NCBI GenBank assembly: GCA_006386115.1
Contig: VFIW01000037.1
Location: 186,001-250,000 of the forward strand
Length of the DNA stretch: 64,000 nt
Direction of reading: 5' to 3'
Source: Globisporangium splendens
Lineage: Eukaryota; Oomycota; Peronosporomycetes; Pythiales; Pythiaceae
Below, piece after piece: positions 10,829 to 20,082 of the stretch (the stretch's first letter is position 1; the number at the start of each line of letters is the position of its first letter). Both the position numbers and the translations under genes were made by a program. The notes below the pieces were generated by a model. It was not told where the DNA came from, did not search any database, and saw only the letters and a program-made list of their open reading frames with translations.

Positions 10829-13800
10829 ATGGGTCAACAGCTCTCCGTCGAGAGCGCCAAGGAAGACGAGCGACTCGCCAGCCACAGTCTGTCGCCCGCT
10901 CCGATCGCAGTCAAGCCGCCGCCATTAGGAGACAGCGACGACGTCAACAAGCGCAAGCGCACCGACAGCATGAACGTGCGCGACAGCGAGGAAGAGGAGA
11001 AGAAGGAGGGACACGAAGAGAAGGAGGGCAATCGCCTCAGCGGTCTCCTGGACGCGTTCAACCGCTCGTCGTCGGCGTCATCCATCATGTCCAAGTTGTT
11101 CTCCGCCAAGCGACCGAGTCTGCCCGACACCGGTCTCACGACGGAGCCAGACGAGACGGTGTCAACCGAAAGCGCGGCGGTACCTGCTGCGAGTCCGCAA
11201 CCAAACCTGCAAGACGACGATCCGTTTGCCGAAGAGAACTTTATCGGCTCGCCGCACTCGTCGTCCTCGCGCGTGTCGTCGGTGGTGATGTCGCCACGCA
11301 CGTTTGAGCAACTTGACGCGGAGTTCAAGCCGCCGACGCTCTCGCGGTACCGCTCGGAGGTGGGCGGCGCGCTCAGTCGCACCAACTCGAAGGCGGTGAT
11401 CGCGCGGCTCACGTCGAAGAACATTTCGGACTCGGATTCCGACTACTCGCTGGACTCGGACTCGTCGTCGGATGACGACGTCGTGCAATCCAATGAGATC
11501 GAAGTGAACGACTGGCTCGACGAGCCCGAGGACGCGGTGTTCTCGCCCAAGCCGCAGCACACGCGCCACAGCTCGTTTTCATCGTCGACGTCGACACTGC
11601 ACGGTGCGCACTCGTCGAATTCGCTCACAGGCGCTGGTCCAGGTGGTGGACGACCGTCGAGCATCACGAGCAGCTCTAATAGCATCACGGCGCTCGCGAC
11701 GTGGCTGAGCTCTCCGGAAGATCCCGATGATGAGATCGAAGACGACTACGAGCCGGTGCTCACGCAGTTCATGAAAGACAACATGCCGGTGTACGAAGTG
11801 ATGAAGCAGGTCCAGTTGTTCCGCAATCTGAGTCAAAACCAGCAAGAGCAGGTCGTGCGCGCGTTGAAGCCCACGAAATTCCAAGACGGCGAGATTATCG
11901 TCCAGCAGGGCACTCGTGGATCACGCTTTTATATGATCGCAAAGGGAAACGCCGTGATCACGAAGACGACAAAGGGTCCCAGTGGCCAAGAGCAGGAGCG
12001 CATGATCACGCATCTGCACGCCGGTCACTACTTTGGTGAGCTCGCACTCATTTACGATGATCCGCGCACAGCTACGGTGCGCGCCGTTGGTGATGTCGAG
12101 TTGCTGTACTTGACGCAGGAGGATTTCCAACGCATTGGCCAAGTCCACTTGAGTCTCATGCTGCAGCAAGTGCCGCTGTTAGCGAAACTGAATGCGCATG
12201 ACCAGGATGTGGTCCTCAGTCGATTGAAGCCTGCGAATTTCAACGATGGCGAGTACATTGTGTGTCAGGGCGAAGAGGGCACGCGGTTCTACATGATTAC
12301 GCGCGGTGAGGCCGTCGTAACGGAGCGAGCGACGACGTCGGTCACGAATCCAGACGGCACAGTGACCACGAAGCAGTACGAGAAAGAGCTGACGCGGCTG
12401 TATGAAGGCCATGTCTTTGGTGAGATGTCGTTGATCTACAGTGAACCTCGTACGGCGTCGGTGCGTGCCATCGGACCTGTCAAGTGTTTGTACCTGAGCA
12501 AAGAAGATTTCGACAAGTGCCTGCTTTCGGATCAGTTCCAACGGTTCATCCAAGAAGCTTACGTTGAGAAGGCAACGCGTCGCGCGATGCGCTTGCGACT
12601 CCAACAGCGTGCATCGTCCACAGGCAAAGACGGTGGCGCCACGCCAACGGCTGGTAACCCGAACACCCCGACCGCGATTCCCCCACCTGCGCCAACGTCT
12701 CCTGCTAAGGCGACGGAAACGAGGAAGCTCGTGAAGCAACGACTAAAAAACGGTCAGAAGGTCGTGAACAAGTACATAATCAAGGGCGATCTTGGGAAAG
12801 GCACGTTTGGCCGAGTGAAACTGTGCCAAAACGAAGAAGATGGCAAACTGTACGCCGTGAAGATCATGCACAAGACGTTTGTGCAGCGCATGGCGGGCAA
12901 AGAAGACCAGTTACAAGATGTGCTTCGCCGTGAAGTCGCGATTATGAAGAAACTGAACCACCGCAATGTGGTCAAGTTGGTGGAAGTCATTGATGACCCG
13001 TCGAGCGAGAAGATGTACCTCGTGCAAGAGTACGTGCAGCACAACCTGATGGATGAAGTCACGCGCAACAACGGACTGGGCGAAGCCGTCGCAAGAAAGT
13101 ACATGCGCGATCTATTGAGCGGTCTCCACTATCTTCACTTTCACAAAGTGATTCATCGCGATATCAAACCCGAGAATATCCTCGTGAGTGCCGAGGGCGT
13201 CGCGAAGATCGCGGATTTTGGCACAGCGCGTATGATCATGAACGAAAGCGAAACGCTGTCAGGCGCGAAGGGGACACCAGCGTTCATGGCGCCTGAGATG
13301 TTCAACATCGACGCGACGTACACGGGCCCATCGGTCGACGTGTGGTCCTTGGGTGCAACTCTGTACATGATGGTGATCGGTCGTCCTCCATGGCTCGCCG
13401 ACAACGAGATTGTGCTTGCGGAAAAAGTGCAGCGCGACGAGTTGAAGTTCCCAAAAGAACATGAGCGAACGATGGAACCGCACTTGAAGAACCTCATCCA
13501 ACGGATGCTCACGAAGGACCCAAGTCTTCGTCTGACGCTCAACGATTGCTTCAACCATGACTGGATCACGAAAGAAGGCAGTGAACCACTGGGCCTCGTG
13601 ACGCAAGAAAATGATCTGACTGTGTCGTTGGACGAAAGCGAGCGTGCGATTCAGAACATCCCTGAGCGCATCGACCAGAGCCTCTCTGATTCGCTGGCGA
13701 GAGCACACTTGCTGGTCAAAGGACGACAGCAAGGCAGTGGTGTCGTTCGGACAAGCAGTGGCCACTCGCTTGGCCTCGGAACGCCCGTGTCTAGTCAACT

Positions 13801-16045
13801 GGGGAATCGAATTCCGACGGCAACCTCGATCACATCGACAACTTCATCGACAAGTCCAAGCAGGTCGTCAACTGAAGAAGTCGCGCGTGTGATCAGTGCG
13901 TGGCGTAACCACAAGCGTCTGCATCTTATGGACGGGCACAAAGAGCTTTCTGCCAGAAGCCGTGAGTTGTTGCTGGAGCAGAAGCGCATGGCATTCTCAG
14001 TTGATCGAGCAAAAGTCACAGAGATTATTTTACCAGCGGCGGGACCAACAGCACGAAGTCGTTACCCGAGCTCGTCGTCCGTGAATCCGCAGCTCTCTAC
14101 GACATCTTCCAACTCGTCTGGTGGCTCCACACCTGGATCTCCTCGTCATCAGTCGTCACCGAGTGTGTTTGTTTCGTCACGATCCAACTCTGTGGAAAGC
14201 AATCCGCTGTTAAAGAAGCGAAGCAGCAGTCGAATTGATCCCGACTCTGGAGGGCATACCTTAGAAGGCTTTGGGCGAACGTCGTTTACGTCGATTTCAA
14301 GACTGTCGGATTTGCTCAAGGCGCAAGAAGATGGTGATAGCGGAGAGCGGGGAAGCTTCTCGTCGGGCGGCGATGCTGCTCCAGAGACGACAGATTTGGA
14401 TTTGATGAAGCGATCGCTGTCTCGCAAGAAAGATTTCTTGATGGTCACGTCGGAGGTTTTTCGAGATGAAGAAGGAGATTACCAGACGAGAAAGATTCTT
14501 TTCCAGGCGCGTGACCATGACTTTTCGGTTGCATCCCGTGTCCCCACGCACACAAAGAGTGGTCGTGAACTGGGGCGTCCACCGTCTTCTCAGGCTAGAA
14601 GTTCACGAAAATCAGTTGGAAGCTCGCCGTTCAACAACAATAGTGGCGGATCCTTGGGTTCCAGCACGTCTGGATCCAAGAAATCGAAAAGCAGCAGTAT
14701 GGATGAGTTCGATATGGACGATCTCGACTGCGTTCAAGTCACCGAAGTTGAGGACGACGAGGAGGAGGAAGAATACCGACACGAAGATGTCCATGTTGAC
14801 TACGACCACTCCTCTAGCAGCGACGATGGCTCAGACTACAGCGATGTCGAAGCTGATGTGGACGTGGATGCGACATTTAATGATCTGATCGGTACTCCCA
14901 ACCATATCGAGCTCGTGGACGATGAGGAAATCGCGCCACTCGATCCCCCGTCGCGTGGTTCGTCGGCATCGAATCTGTTGGACTTTCAGGAGCAAAGTGT
15001 CGTCCAAGTGTACGTGAGCAGTAAGATCCGTGAGAACCTGAAGCTTCGCATTCGCTCCGGGTACGGCGAAGCGAAGGGCTCGCGATCGTACATGGAAGAC
15101 AAGAGCACGGGGATCGCGGAATGCAATCTATCGACCTACAACCCTGCTGTCGCAGCCGCATACGAATCCTTGGGATTCTTTGGTGTCTACGATGGCCATA
15201 ACGGCGACGATACTGCCGTGTGGCTTCAGAAAGAGCTGCACCATCGTTGCCTGTCGCACCCCGCGTTTTTGAGCGCTCCGGCCACCGCGATTGCGGAGAT
15301 TTGTGACTCATTCGATCATGACATTCTCGAGTTTCAGAATAGCAAGATGCTGCCCAAGCGGAAGCACACGATGATGAACGACGACTTTGATGTGGAGGAA
15401 GTCGAAGAGATTTGCGACGATGACGACATGGAGTGCCATTTGCAGCCGATTTCGTTTTCCGGCGCGGTGTCTGTGTTTACGGTGCTTGCCAAGCGCAAGA
15501 AGCTGCGAACCGATGAGGCGGACGCAAGTGCTAAAGACGGAAAAGAAATCAAAGAAGCCGAGGACGATGAGCCAACGATGCTCTACATCGCGAATGTCGG
15601 CGATTGCCGTGCCGTGTTGTGCACGGACGATGGTGTTGCCATGGAGTTGACAAAGGACCACAAAGCAGCCTTGCCCGAAGAGAAAGCACGAATTGAAGCG
15701 AGCGGTGGATTTGTGCACAACGGACGATTGGACGGCATTCTGGCGATTTCGCGCGGCTTTGGCGATCTCGCGCACAAGAACGAGGGCCACTTGATTGTGA
15801 CCCCAGACATTTACGAACGCGCCGTGGCGCCTGAAGACGAGTTCCTGTTGCTGGCGAGTGACGGTTTGTTTGACGTGCTCTCGTCGCAGCAGGCCGTGAA
15901 CTTTATCCGTCGCAAGCTGCTCACGCACGGCGACGTGCAACTGGCCGCACAAGAAATGCTGTTGAAGGCGCAGCAGTACTTTGCGCACGACAACATCAGC
16001 GTGATCATCGTGGCGCTCAATCAAGATCCAAGCGAGTTAAATTAA
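10829..16045 (+). CDS. Two-cNBD Ser/Thr protein kinase fused to PP2C phosphatase
   Basis: This is an intronless ORF of 1738 aa from ATG 10829; the frame is open 39 nt further upstream but has no ATG. It starts MGQQLSVE, a good N-myristoylation signal. Domain order: disordered Ser/acidic region (1-310); cyclic-nucleotide-binding domain 1 (about 321-434, FGELALIYDDPRTATV); cNBD 2 (about 445-568, FGEMSLIYSEPRTASV); protein kinase (about 649-920) with GKGTFGRV, YAVKIM, VIHRDIKPENIL, IADFGTA and MAPEM; a long Ser-rich linker; and a PP2C domain (about 1411-1735) with MED, VYDGHNG, ANVGDCRAVL, SRGFGD and LASDGLFDV. Catalytic residues of both enzymes are present. The kinase most resembles the CaMKK/SAK type. 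Such kinase-PP2C fusions are known from oomycete kinome surveys. It probably works as a membrane-tethered phospho-switch; whether it binds a cyclic nucleotide is not shown. Confidence 0.93.
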   Translation: MGQQLSVESAKEDERLASHSLSPAPIAVKPPPLGDSDDVNKRKRTDSMNVRDSEEEEKKEGHEEKEGNRLSGLLDAFNRSSSASSIMSKLFSAKRPSLPDTGLTTEPDETVSTESAAVPAASPQPNLQDDDPFAEENFIGSPHSSSSRVSSVVMSPRTFEQLDAEFKPPTLSRYRSEVGGALSRTNSKAVIARLTSKNISDSDSDYSLDSDSSSDDDVVQSNEIEVNDWLDEPEDAVFSPKPQHTRHSSFSSSTSTLHGAHSSNSLTGAGPGGGRPSSITSSSNSITALATWLSSPEDPDDEIEDDYEPVLTQFMKDNMPVYEVMKQVQLFRNLSQNQQEQVVRALKPTKFQDGEIIVQQGTRGSRFYMIAKGNAVITKTTKGPSGQEQERMITHLHAGHYFGELALIYDDPRTATVRAVGDVELLYLTQEDFQRIGQVHLSLMLQQVPLLAKLNAHDQDVVLSRLKPANFNDGEYIVCQGEEGTRFYMITRGEAVVTERATTSVTNPDGTVTTKQYEKELTRLYEGHVFGEMSLIYSEPRTASVRAIGPVKCLYLSKEDFDKCLLSDQFQRFIQEAYVEKATRRAMRLRLQQRASSTGKDGGATPTAGNPNTPTAIPPPAPTSPAKATETRKLVKQRLKNGQKVVNKYIIKGDLGKGTFGRVKLCQNEEDGKLYAVKIMHKTFVQRMAGKEDQLQDVLRREVAIMKKLNHRNVVKLVEVIDDPSSEKMYLVQEYVQHNLMDEVTRNNGLGEAVARKYMRDLLSGLHYLHFHKVIHRDIKPENILVSAEGVAKIADFGTARMIMNESETLSGAKGTPAFMAPEMFNIDATYTGPSVDVWSLGATLYMMVIGRPPWLADNEIVLAEKVQRDELKFPKEHERTMEPHLKNLIQRMLTKDPSLRLTLNDCFNHDWITKEGSEPLGLVTQENDLTVSLDESERAIQNIPERIDQSLSDSLARAHLLVKGRQQGSGVVRTSSGHSLGLGTPVSSQLGNRIPTATSITSTTSSTSPSRSSTEEVARVISAWRNHKRLHLMDGHKELSARSRELLLEQKRMAFSVDRAKVTEIILPAAGPTARSRYPSSSSVNPQLSTTSSNSSGGSTPGSPRHQSSPSVFVSSRSNSVESNPLLKKRSSSRIDPDSGGHTLEGFGRTSFTSISRLSDLLKAQEDGDSGERGSFSSGGDAAPETTDLDLMKRSLSRKKDFLMVTSEVFRDEEGDYQTRKILFQARDHDFSVASRVPTHTKSGRELGRPPSSQARSSRKSVGSSPFNNNSGGSLGSSTSGSKKSKSSSMDEFDMDDLDCVQVTEVEDDEEEEEYRHEDVHVDYDHSSSSDDGSDYSDVEADVDVDATFNDLIGTPNHIELVDDEEIAPLDPPSRGSSASNLLDFQEQSVVQVYVSSKIRENLKLRIRSGYGEAKGSRSYMEDKSTGIAECNLSTYNPAVAAAYESLGFFGVYDGHNGDDTAVWLQKELHHRCLSHPAFLSAPATAIAEICDSFDHDILEFQNSKMLPKRKHTMMNDDFDVEEVEEICDDDDMECHLQPISFSGAVSVFTVLAKRKKLRTDEADASAKDGKEIKEAEDDEPTMLYIANVGDCRAVLCTDDGVAMELTKDHKAALPEEKARIEASGGFVHNGRLDGILAISRGFGDLAHKNEGHLIVTPDIYERAVAPEDEFLLLASDGLFDVLSSQQAVNFIRRKLLTHGDVQLAAQEMLLKAQQYFAHDNISVIIVALNQDPSELN

Positions 16046-16234
16046 TAAATAGTCTAGTGTCTAGAGATCGTCAGTCAGGCAGTGCGTGCGTCTAGCGTGT
16101 GGATATCCTTCGTCTTCCCCATCAATGTGAATGAGTCAAAGTTTGAGTCTGTCCACTGAAGCAGAACATTTGTGCCACTTTGCAGCTCCCCCTCAGGTCT
16201 TCCGATGGACCTTTTCATGGGGAATAAGGCACAC

Positions 16235-17656
16235 TTACAACTTGTAGTGTTGGCCTCGGAGATGCTGGTGATCCTGTCCGTCCGCTTCGTCGTCGCTGTC
16301 GTCGTCTTCGTTTTCCTCCAGGAAATAGTCTTCAAAGGTCTGCTGATTATCCTGCTGCTGCTCATGGCGACCGCCATCGCCCGTGGTATTGTCCGCGAAC
16401 CGCCGGTCGAGTTCTTCTTCCGCGAGCCGCAATTTCTCCTGAAACTCGCGTAAATCAGCTTCGTCGAGATCATCAAACAGTGAGCCCCGCGAGCCTCGGG
16501 ACGAGTGTTCCTGGATGGTCTGCAGCGTCATCTGGTCGTGCGGGCTCCTCGAGACCGAGAGCTCGCGCAAAAGGCTCGGGATCTGCTGCCCAAACTCGCC
16601 CGGGATGCCGCTGTACCGCACGCTCTCGCTCGTGAGGAACGTGCGCAGCTGCACGGCAAAGTAGTTGGCCACGAGTTTGCAGTTGAGCGCGTACGTGCTC
16701 GTGGCGATGTCCATGAGCCCACGAAGGTACTTTTGGAACCGCTCGGCGCGACTCTTGACCACTGACGGACTCGTGGACCCCCAGAGCCGTTTGCCTGGGA
16801 AGTGGGGCTCGAGCTTCTGCATGTCGCGCATGATGGACGCGCAGTAGTGGCAGTGCGGCACCTGGAACGGCTTGTACAGCTCGTCGCGCAGCAGCCGGAA
16901 GCTCGAGTACCGTCTCGAGACCTGCCAGATCATGCCCGTCCGGAAATTCTCGACCACGATGTCGTACTCGGTGTGCGTGCCCGGCGTGGCCATGGACGTG
17001 TACTGGAGGATGGACGACTCGCGCGGCGTGATCGAGTGCAGCAGGAAACCGCTGAGGTTGTTCATCTTGGCAGCCTGCTTGGCGAGCCCATAGAGCTTGA
17101 GTTTGATGCGGTGTGAACGCTTTTTCTTTTTCCGCGTCACTGCGCGCTTGTACTGCGTCGAGTCGATCGGCAGGTAGTCCGGGTCCTGCTCCGTCAGCAA
17201 CTGCTCCTGGTTGTCGTAGTGCTGGAAACTCAGCGTCTCCTGCGGACAAGCTGACGACGTCGTCGACCGCGAGACACGCGCAGTCGATGCCTCATTGTGA
17301 TGCCGACTGCTTCTGCTGCTCCGGAAGCTGGCGCTGCTCGCGTCGCTGAGGATCGTGCTGTTGCTGCTCGTGCTCGCCGTGCTGCTCGAGCTCATGCGAT
17401 GGTGGTCGTGATAGTGCTGGGAGTGTGGCTTGGCCGACTGGATGTATTTCGCGTAGCTCTGCGCTCTGGACGCCACGGGCGAGGCCATGACCATGTCGCT
17501 ACCGTGGACTGTCATCAAGGCAGTGGCGTCCTGTGCCCGAGTGGCGTCTCGTGTTTTTCGCGCCATGTTCGCTGTTTCGAGTGTGTCGAGGCTGGAGGGT
17601 CCTGATGGCCAGCTGGCGGCGTCTTCTTCCGCGACGGCAACCACCACCCGAGGCAT
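16235..17656 (-). CDS. PX-domain phosphoinositide-binding protein
   Basis: Single exon. The first usable ATG on the minus strand is at 17656, giving 473 aa; the open frame extends upstream only with non-ATG codons. The N-terminus is Ser/His-rich. A basic patch (RKKKKRSHRIKLK) precedes a PX domain (about aa 195-330) with YDIVVENFRTG, RRYSSFRLLRDEL (the phosphoinositide-contacting RRY motif) and FPGKRLWG. The remainder is helical and acidic, ending in a D/E-rich tail. PX proteins bind PtdIns(3)P or related lipids and act at endosomes; no second domain (BAR, RGS) is apparent. It is convergent with the kinase-phosphatase gene, with 189 bp between stops. Confidence 0.8.
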   Translation of the reverse strand: MPRVVVAVAEEDAASWPSGPSSLDTLETANMARKTRDATRAQDATALMTVHGSDMVMASPVASRAQSYAKYIQSAKPHSQHYHDHHRMSSSSTASTSSNSTILSDASSASFRSSRSSRHHNEASTARVSRSTTSSACPQETLSFQHYDNQEQLLTEQDPDYLPIDSTQYKRAVTRKKKKRSHRIKLKLYGLAKQAAKMNNLSGFLLHSITPRESSILQYTSMATPGTHTEYDIVVENFRTGMIWQVSRRYSSFRLLRDELYKPFQVPHCHYCASIMRDMQKLEPHFPGKRLWGSTSPSVVKSRAERFQKYLRGLMDIATSTYALNCKLVANYFAVQLRTFLTSESVRYSGIPGEFGQQIPSLLRELSVSRSPHDQMTLQTIQEHSSRGSRGSLFDDLDEADLREFQEKLRLAEEELDRRFADNTTGDGGRHEQQQDNQQTFEDYFLEENEDDDSDDEADGQDHQHLRGQHYKL

Positions 17657-20082
17657 GTGGTTGCTGACGCGCGGCGCCCAGATGGGGGAAGAAAAAGGGG
17701 AAAAGACGGAGGAGACGCAGCAGAGGGGAGGAGCCGGACGCACAGAGCGCGGGCGGCAGTCGCTGTTGTCTGCCGATGGCGGCGGCGCCAGAGCCGACAC
17801 GCGAGTCAACGAATCACGTGGCCACTCGCGTCAAAAAGTGGACCGGCGCACCCCACACAGGCTGTGTACAGAAGGGATGCGGGCGGAGACTGATGCAGCG
17901 TTGACGGAAGAAGCGCGCGATGGATGGGCAGGACGACAGCCACCTCCAGAGAGCGCGTAATAGAGAGAGAGAGAGAGCGCAAATGGCCTCGAACCTTGAG
18001 CGATGGCATCATGGCCGCTGCATGCAGAAAGTGGCATCTTGGGTGGCCTTTCTAGACCCCGAATTAAGCTTGACAGCTCCTCTCGTTATTAGGGGATACC
18101 CTGCCACGTTCTCCCTCACGTACACATACAAAACACAAGTGTGTACGGTGTACCCAGCGCTTTGAAAATTTGGCAGCGATCCTTTTTTGGTTTACTGGCT
18201 CTTCCGCCCCCTTCCAACGGACAGAAACGAAGGAGTTTCTTGCACCGTGTTTTGCGATTTGATAAAAGAAGACAGCGTGTTGTCGAAACTCAGGTGCTGA
18301 CAGCTGGTCAGCACCAGCACAACGGCCAGGCAGCGGGCTAGGGCGAAACGTGACGTCCAGTGACAGCCTGTAACCATTTCCCAGTGACATGTTTGCAGTC
18401 AATGCGCCAACTCTTTACATTGCTGCAAGAGCAGGTGGCGGGCGGCTGACGGATTCGTTGATGGGAATCCTTCCCCATCGTCAACGTTCCTGCGGGTCAA
18501 GAGCGTGCAATCACAGCGATTTTGTTGACAGCAACAACCACAGCAGCAACCATTGCATTTGCTGAATGTCGGCAACAGCAGCATGCATGCAAACCACAGC
18601 TCCCTCGGCTCCTCTCGCCATTTCGTTCTAGTGCAACTTTCACATGTACACACTGCGGGTCGCACTGTACACTGTACGGTTGTACAAATGTTCTAATCAG
18701 TGCGTATCAGTCAGATCTTGCGTGGGTGGAGAACTTGCATGCGTTTGTTCTTATTCTGTGCTAGTTTCGAGTGCGATGCGTTATCAGTGGCCTCGAGCAG
18801 CATGGGCTGTTCGCGCACTGCGCATGCACACACAATTGACGCAAGACTGACTTTTGAATGGACCGCAGCCACGCCACCATGCAGCCTTCTCACACGACAA
18901 AACAACCTTTGCGACGACATGCCGGCTTGCAACACAACAGGACGTTGTTGCCGCGGCTCGATCTGACGCATGGGTGTGCGTAATGCGTGCTGTAGAGTCA
19001 GCGTATGCTTCTTCATTGACAGTGGTTGCTGCCATCCCGGCATTCTGAAGCTGCAGTTTGTATGAAGAGGAGCGTTCGGAAAGTGCAAACCCGACCGATC
19101 TCGGAAATTGTGCTCGAGTCTTTTTGCTGCGTTACTGTATGCTTGACTGTATTACGGCACGATATGTTTATTCCCACGCCATTTTAAGCCATGTCTCCGA
19201 CAGGCAAGCGAGCACTTGCAAAGCAATTACTGAGCGGCGCAGGCTCGTTCATTGCAGAAACAAACACACTCCACAAATCTGACGTGCAGTTTTGACATTG
19301 CGTGTACTAGCATGGATACGTGGCTTCTGTTTGAGCAAGGCTCCTTAAATCCACAAAGTATCAGCAGAACCACTTCCCACACGCCAAGAAGCAAAGTCGG
19401 ACTCTGCCCAACAGTGCGGAAAAACTGGCGAAATCCACAGCCATCGTCAACAGCAACTCGACGTCACCGCCCAGCTGATTCAGGTACCTGCCTGCGCATG
19501 CGCGCATCCAAAGCCCAGATGACTCTTGCACGACCACCGTTTTGCCTGCGCAAAAAATGCGAAGCGCGATCAGAGAACTCGCCAAGAGGATTTGACAAAT
19601 CCAACCCCACGAACAGATCTTTGTGTTCCTGTGCACGTTTGCTTGTTTAACATTCTGACGCGTGAACAGATGGCAGAGACCGTGCGTGCGGCTGGATATG
19701 TTGGCACAGATTGCAGCAAGCAAGCAAAACACACGCGTCCACGAACGCAAATTCCGCCAATGCGCTTCCTGCCTTGGTCGCATTTTCTCGCAGGGTGTTA
19801 GTTTGTCAAGTCATTTGACTCAAGGACGCATTTTTCGCATGATGAACAAATTTACGATGTACACCACCGATGCAATTAATTGTTATGCAATTGTACCTAT
19901 CCCATCCGTAAGTGCGCCTCTCAAAATACCCCGTTGTCTCAAACAGAGCCAGTATGCAAGAAAAGAGGTAGCATGCACGCCACAGACTGGTGCGCTTCCC
20001 GATAAAGTACGACTCCATCTCTCCCTCCATTATGCAGTTTTTCAATTTCTCAAGTCGTTTCAAGCCAATATTGGCGCCAAAC
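17657..20082. other. 2.4-kb region without a supported gene
   Basis: Contains the upstream region of the PX gene, an (AG)n tract at 17962-17978 and AT-rich, unstructured sequence. Open frames are short, lack ATG context or domain signatures, and run on both strands. No transposon ends were recognised. Confidence 0.5.
17962..17978. repeat. (AG)n microsatellite
   Basis: Uninterrupted AG dinucleotides about 300 bp upstream of the PX gene start. Confidence 0.9.

Noticed and set aside
11162..11569. Minus-strand frames opposite the kinase gene
   Set aside because: Shadows of a long intronless ORF with strong codon bias.
16473..17249. 258-aa minus-strand frame overlapping the PX gene
   Set aside because: Overlaps the PX-domain frame out of register; no domain, and the PX reading explains the region.
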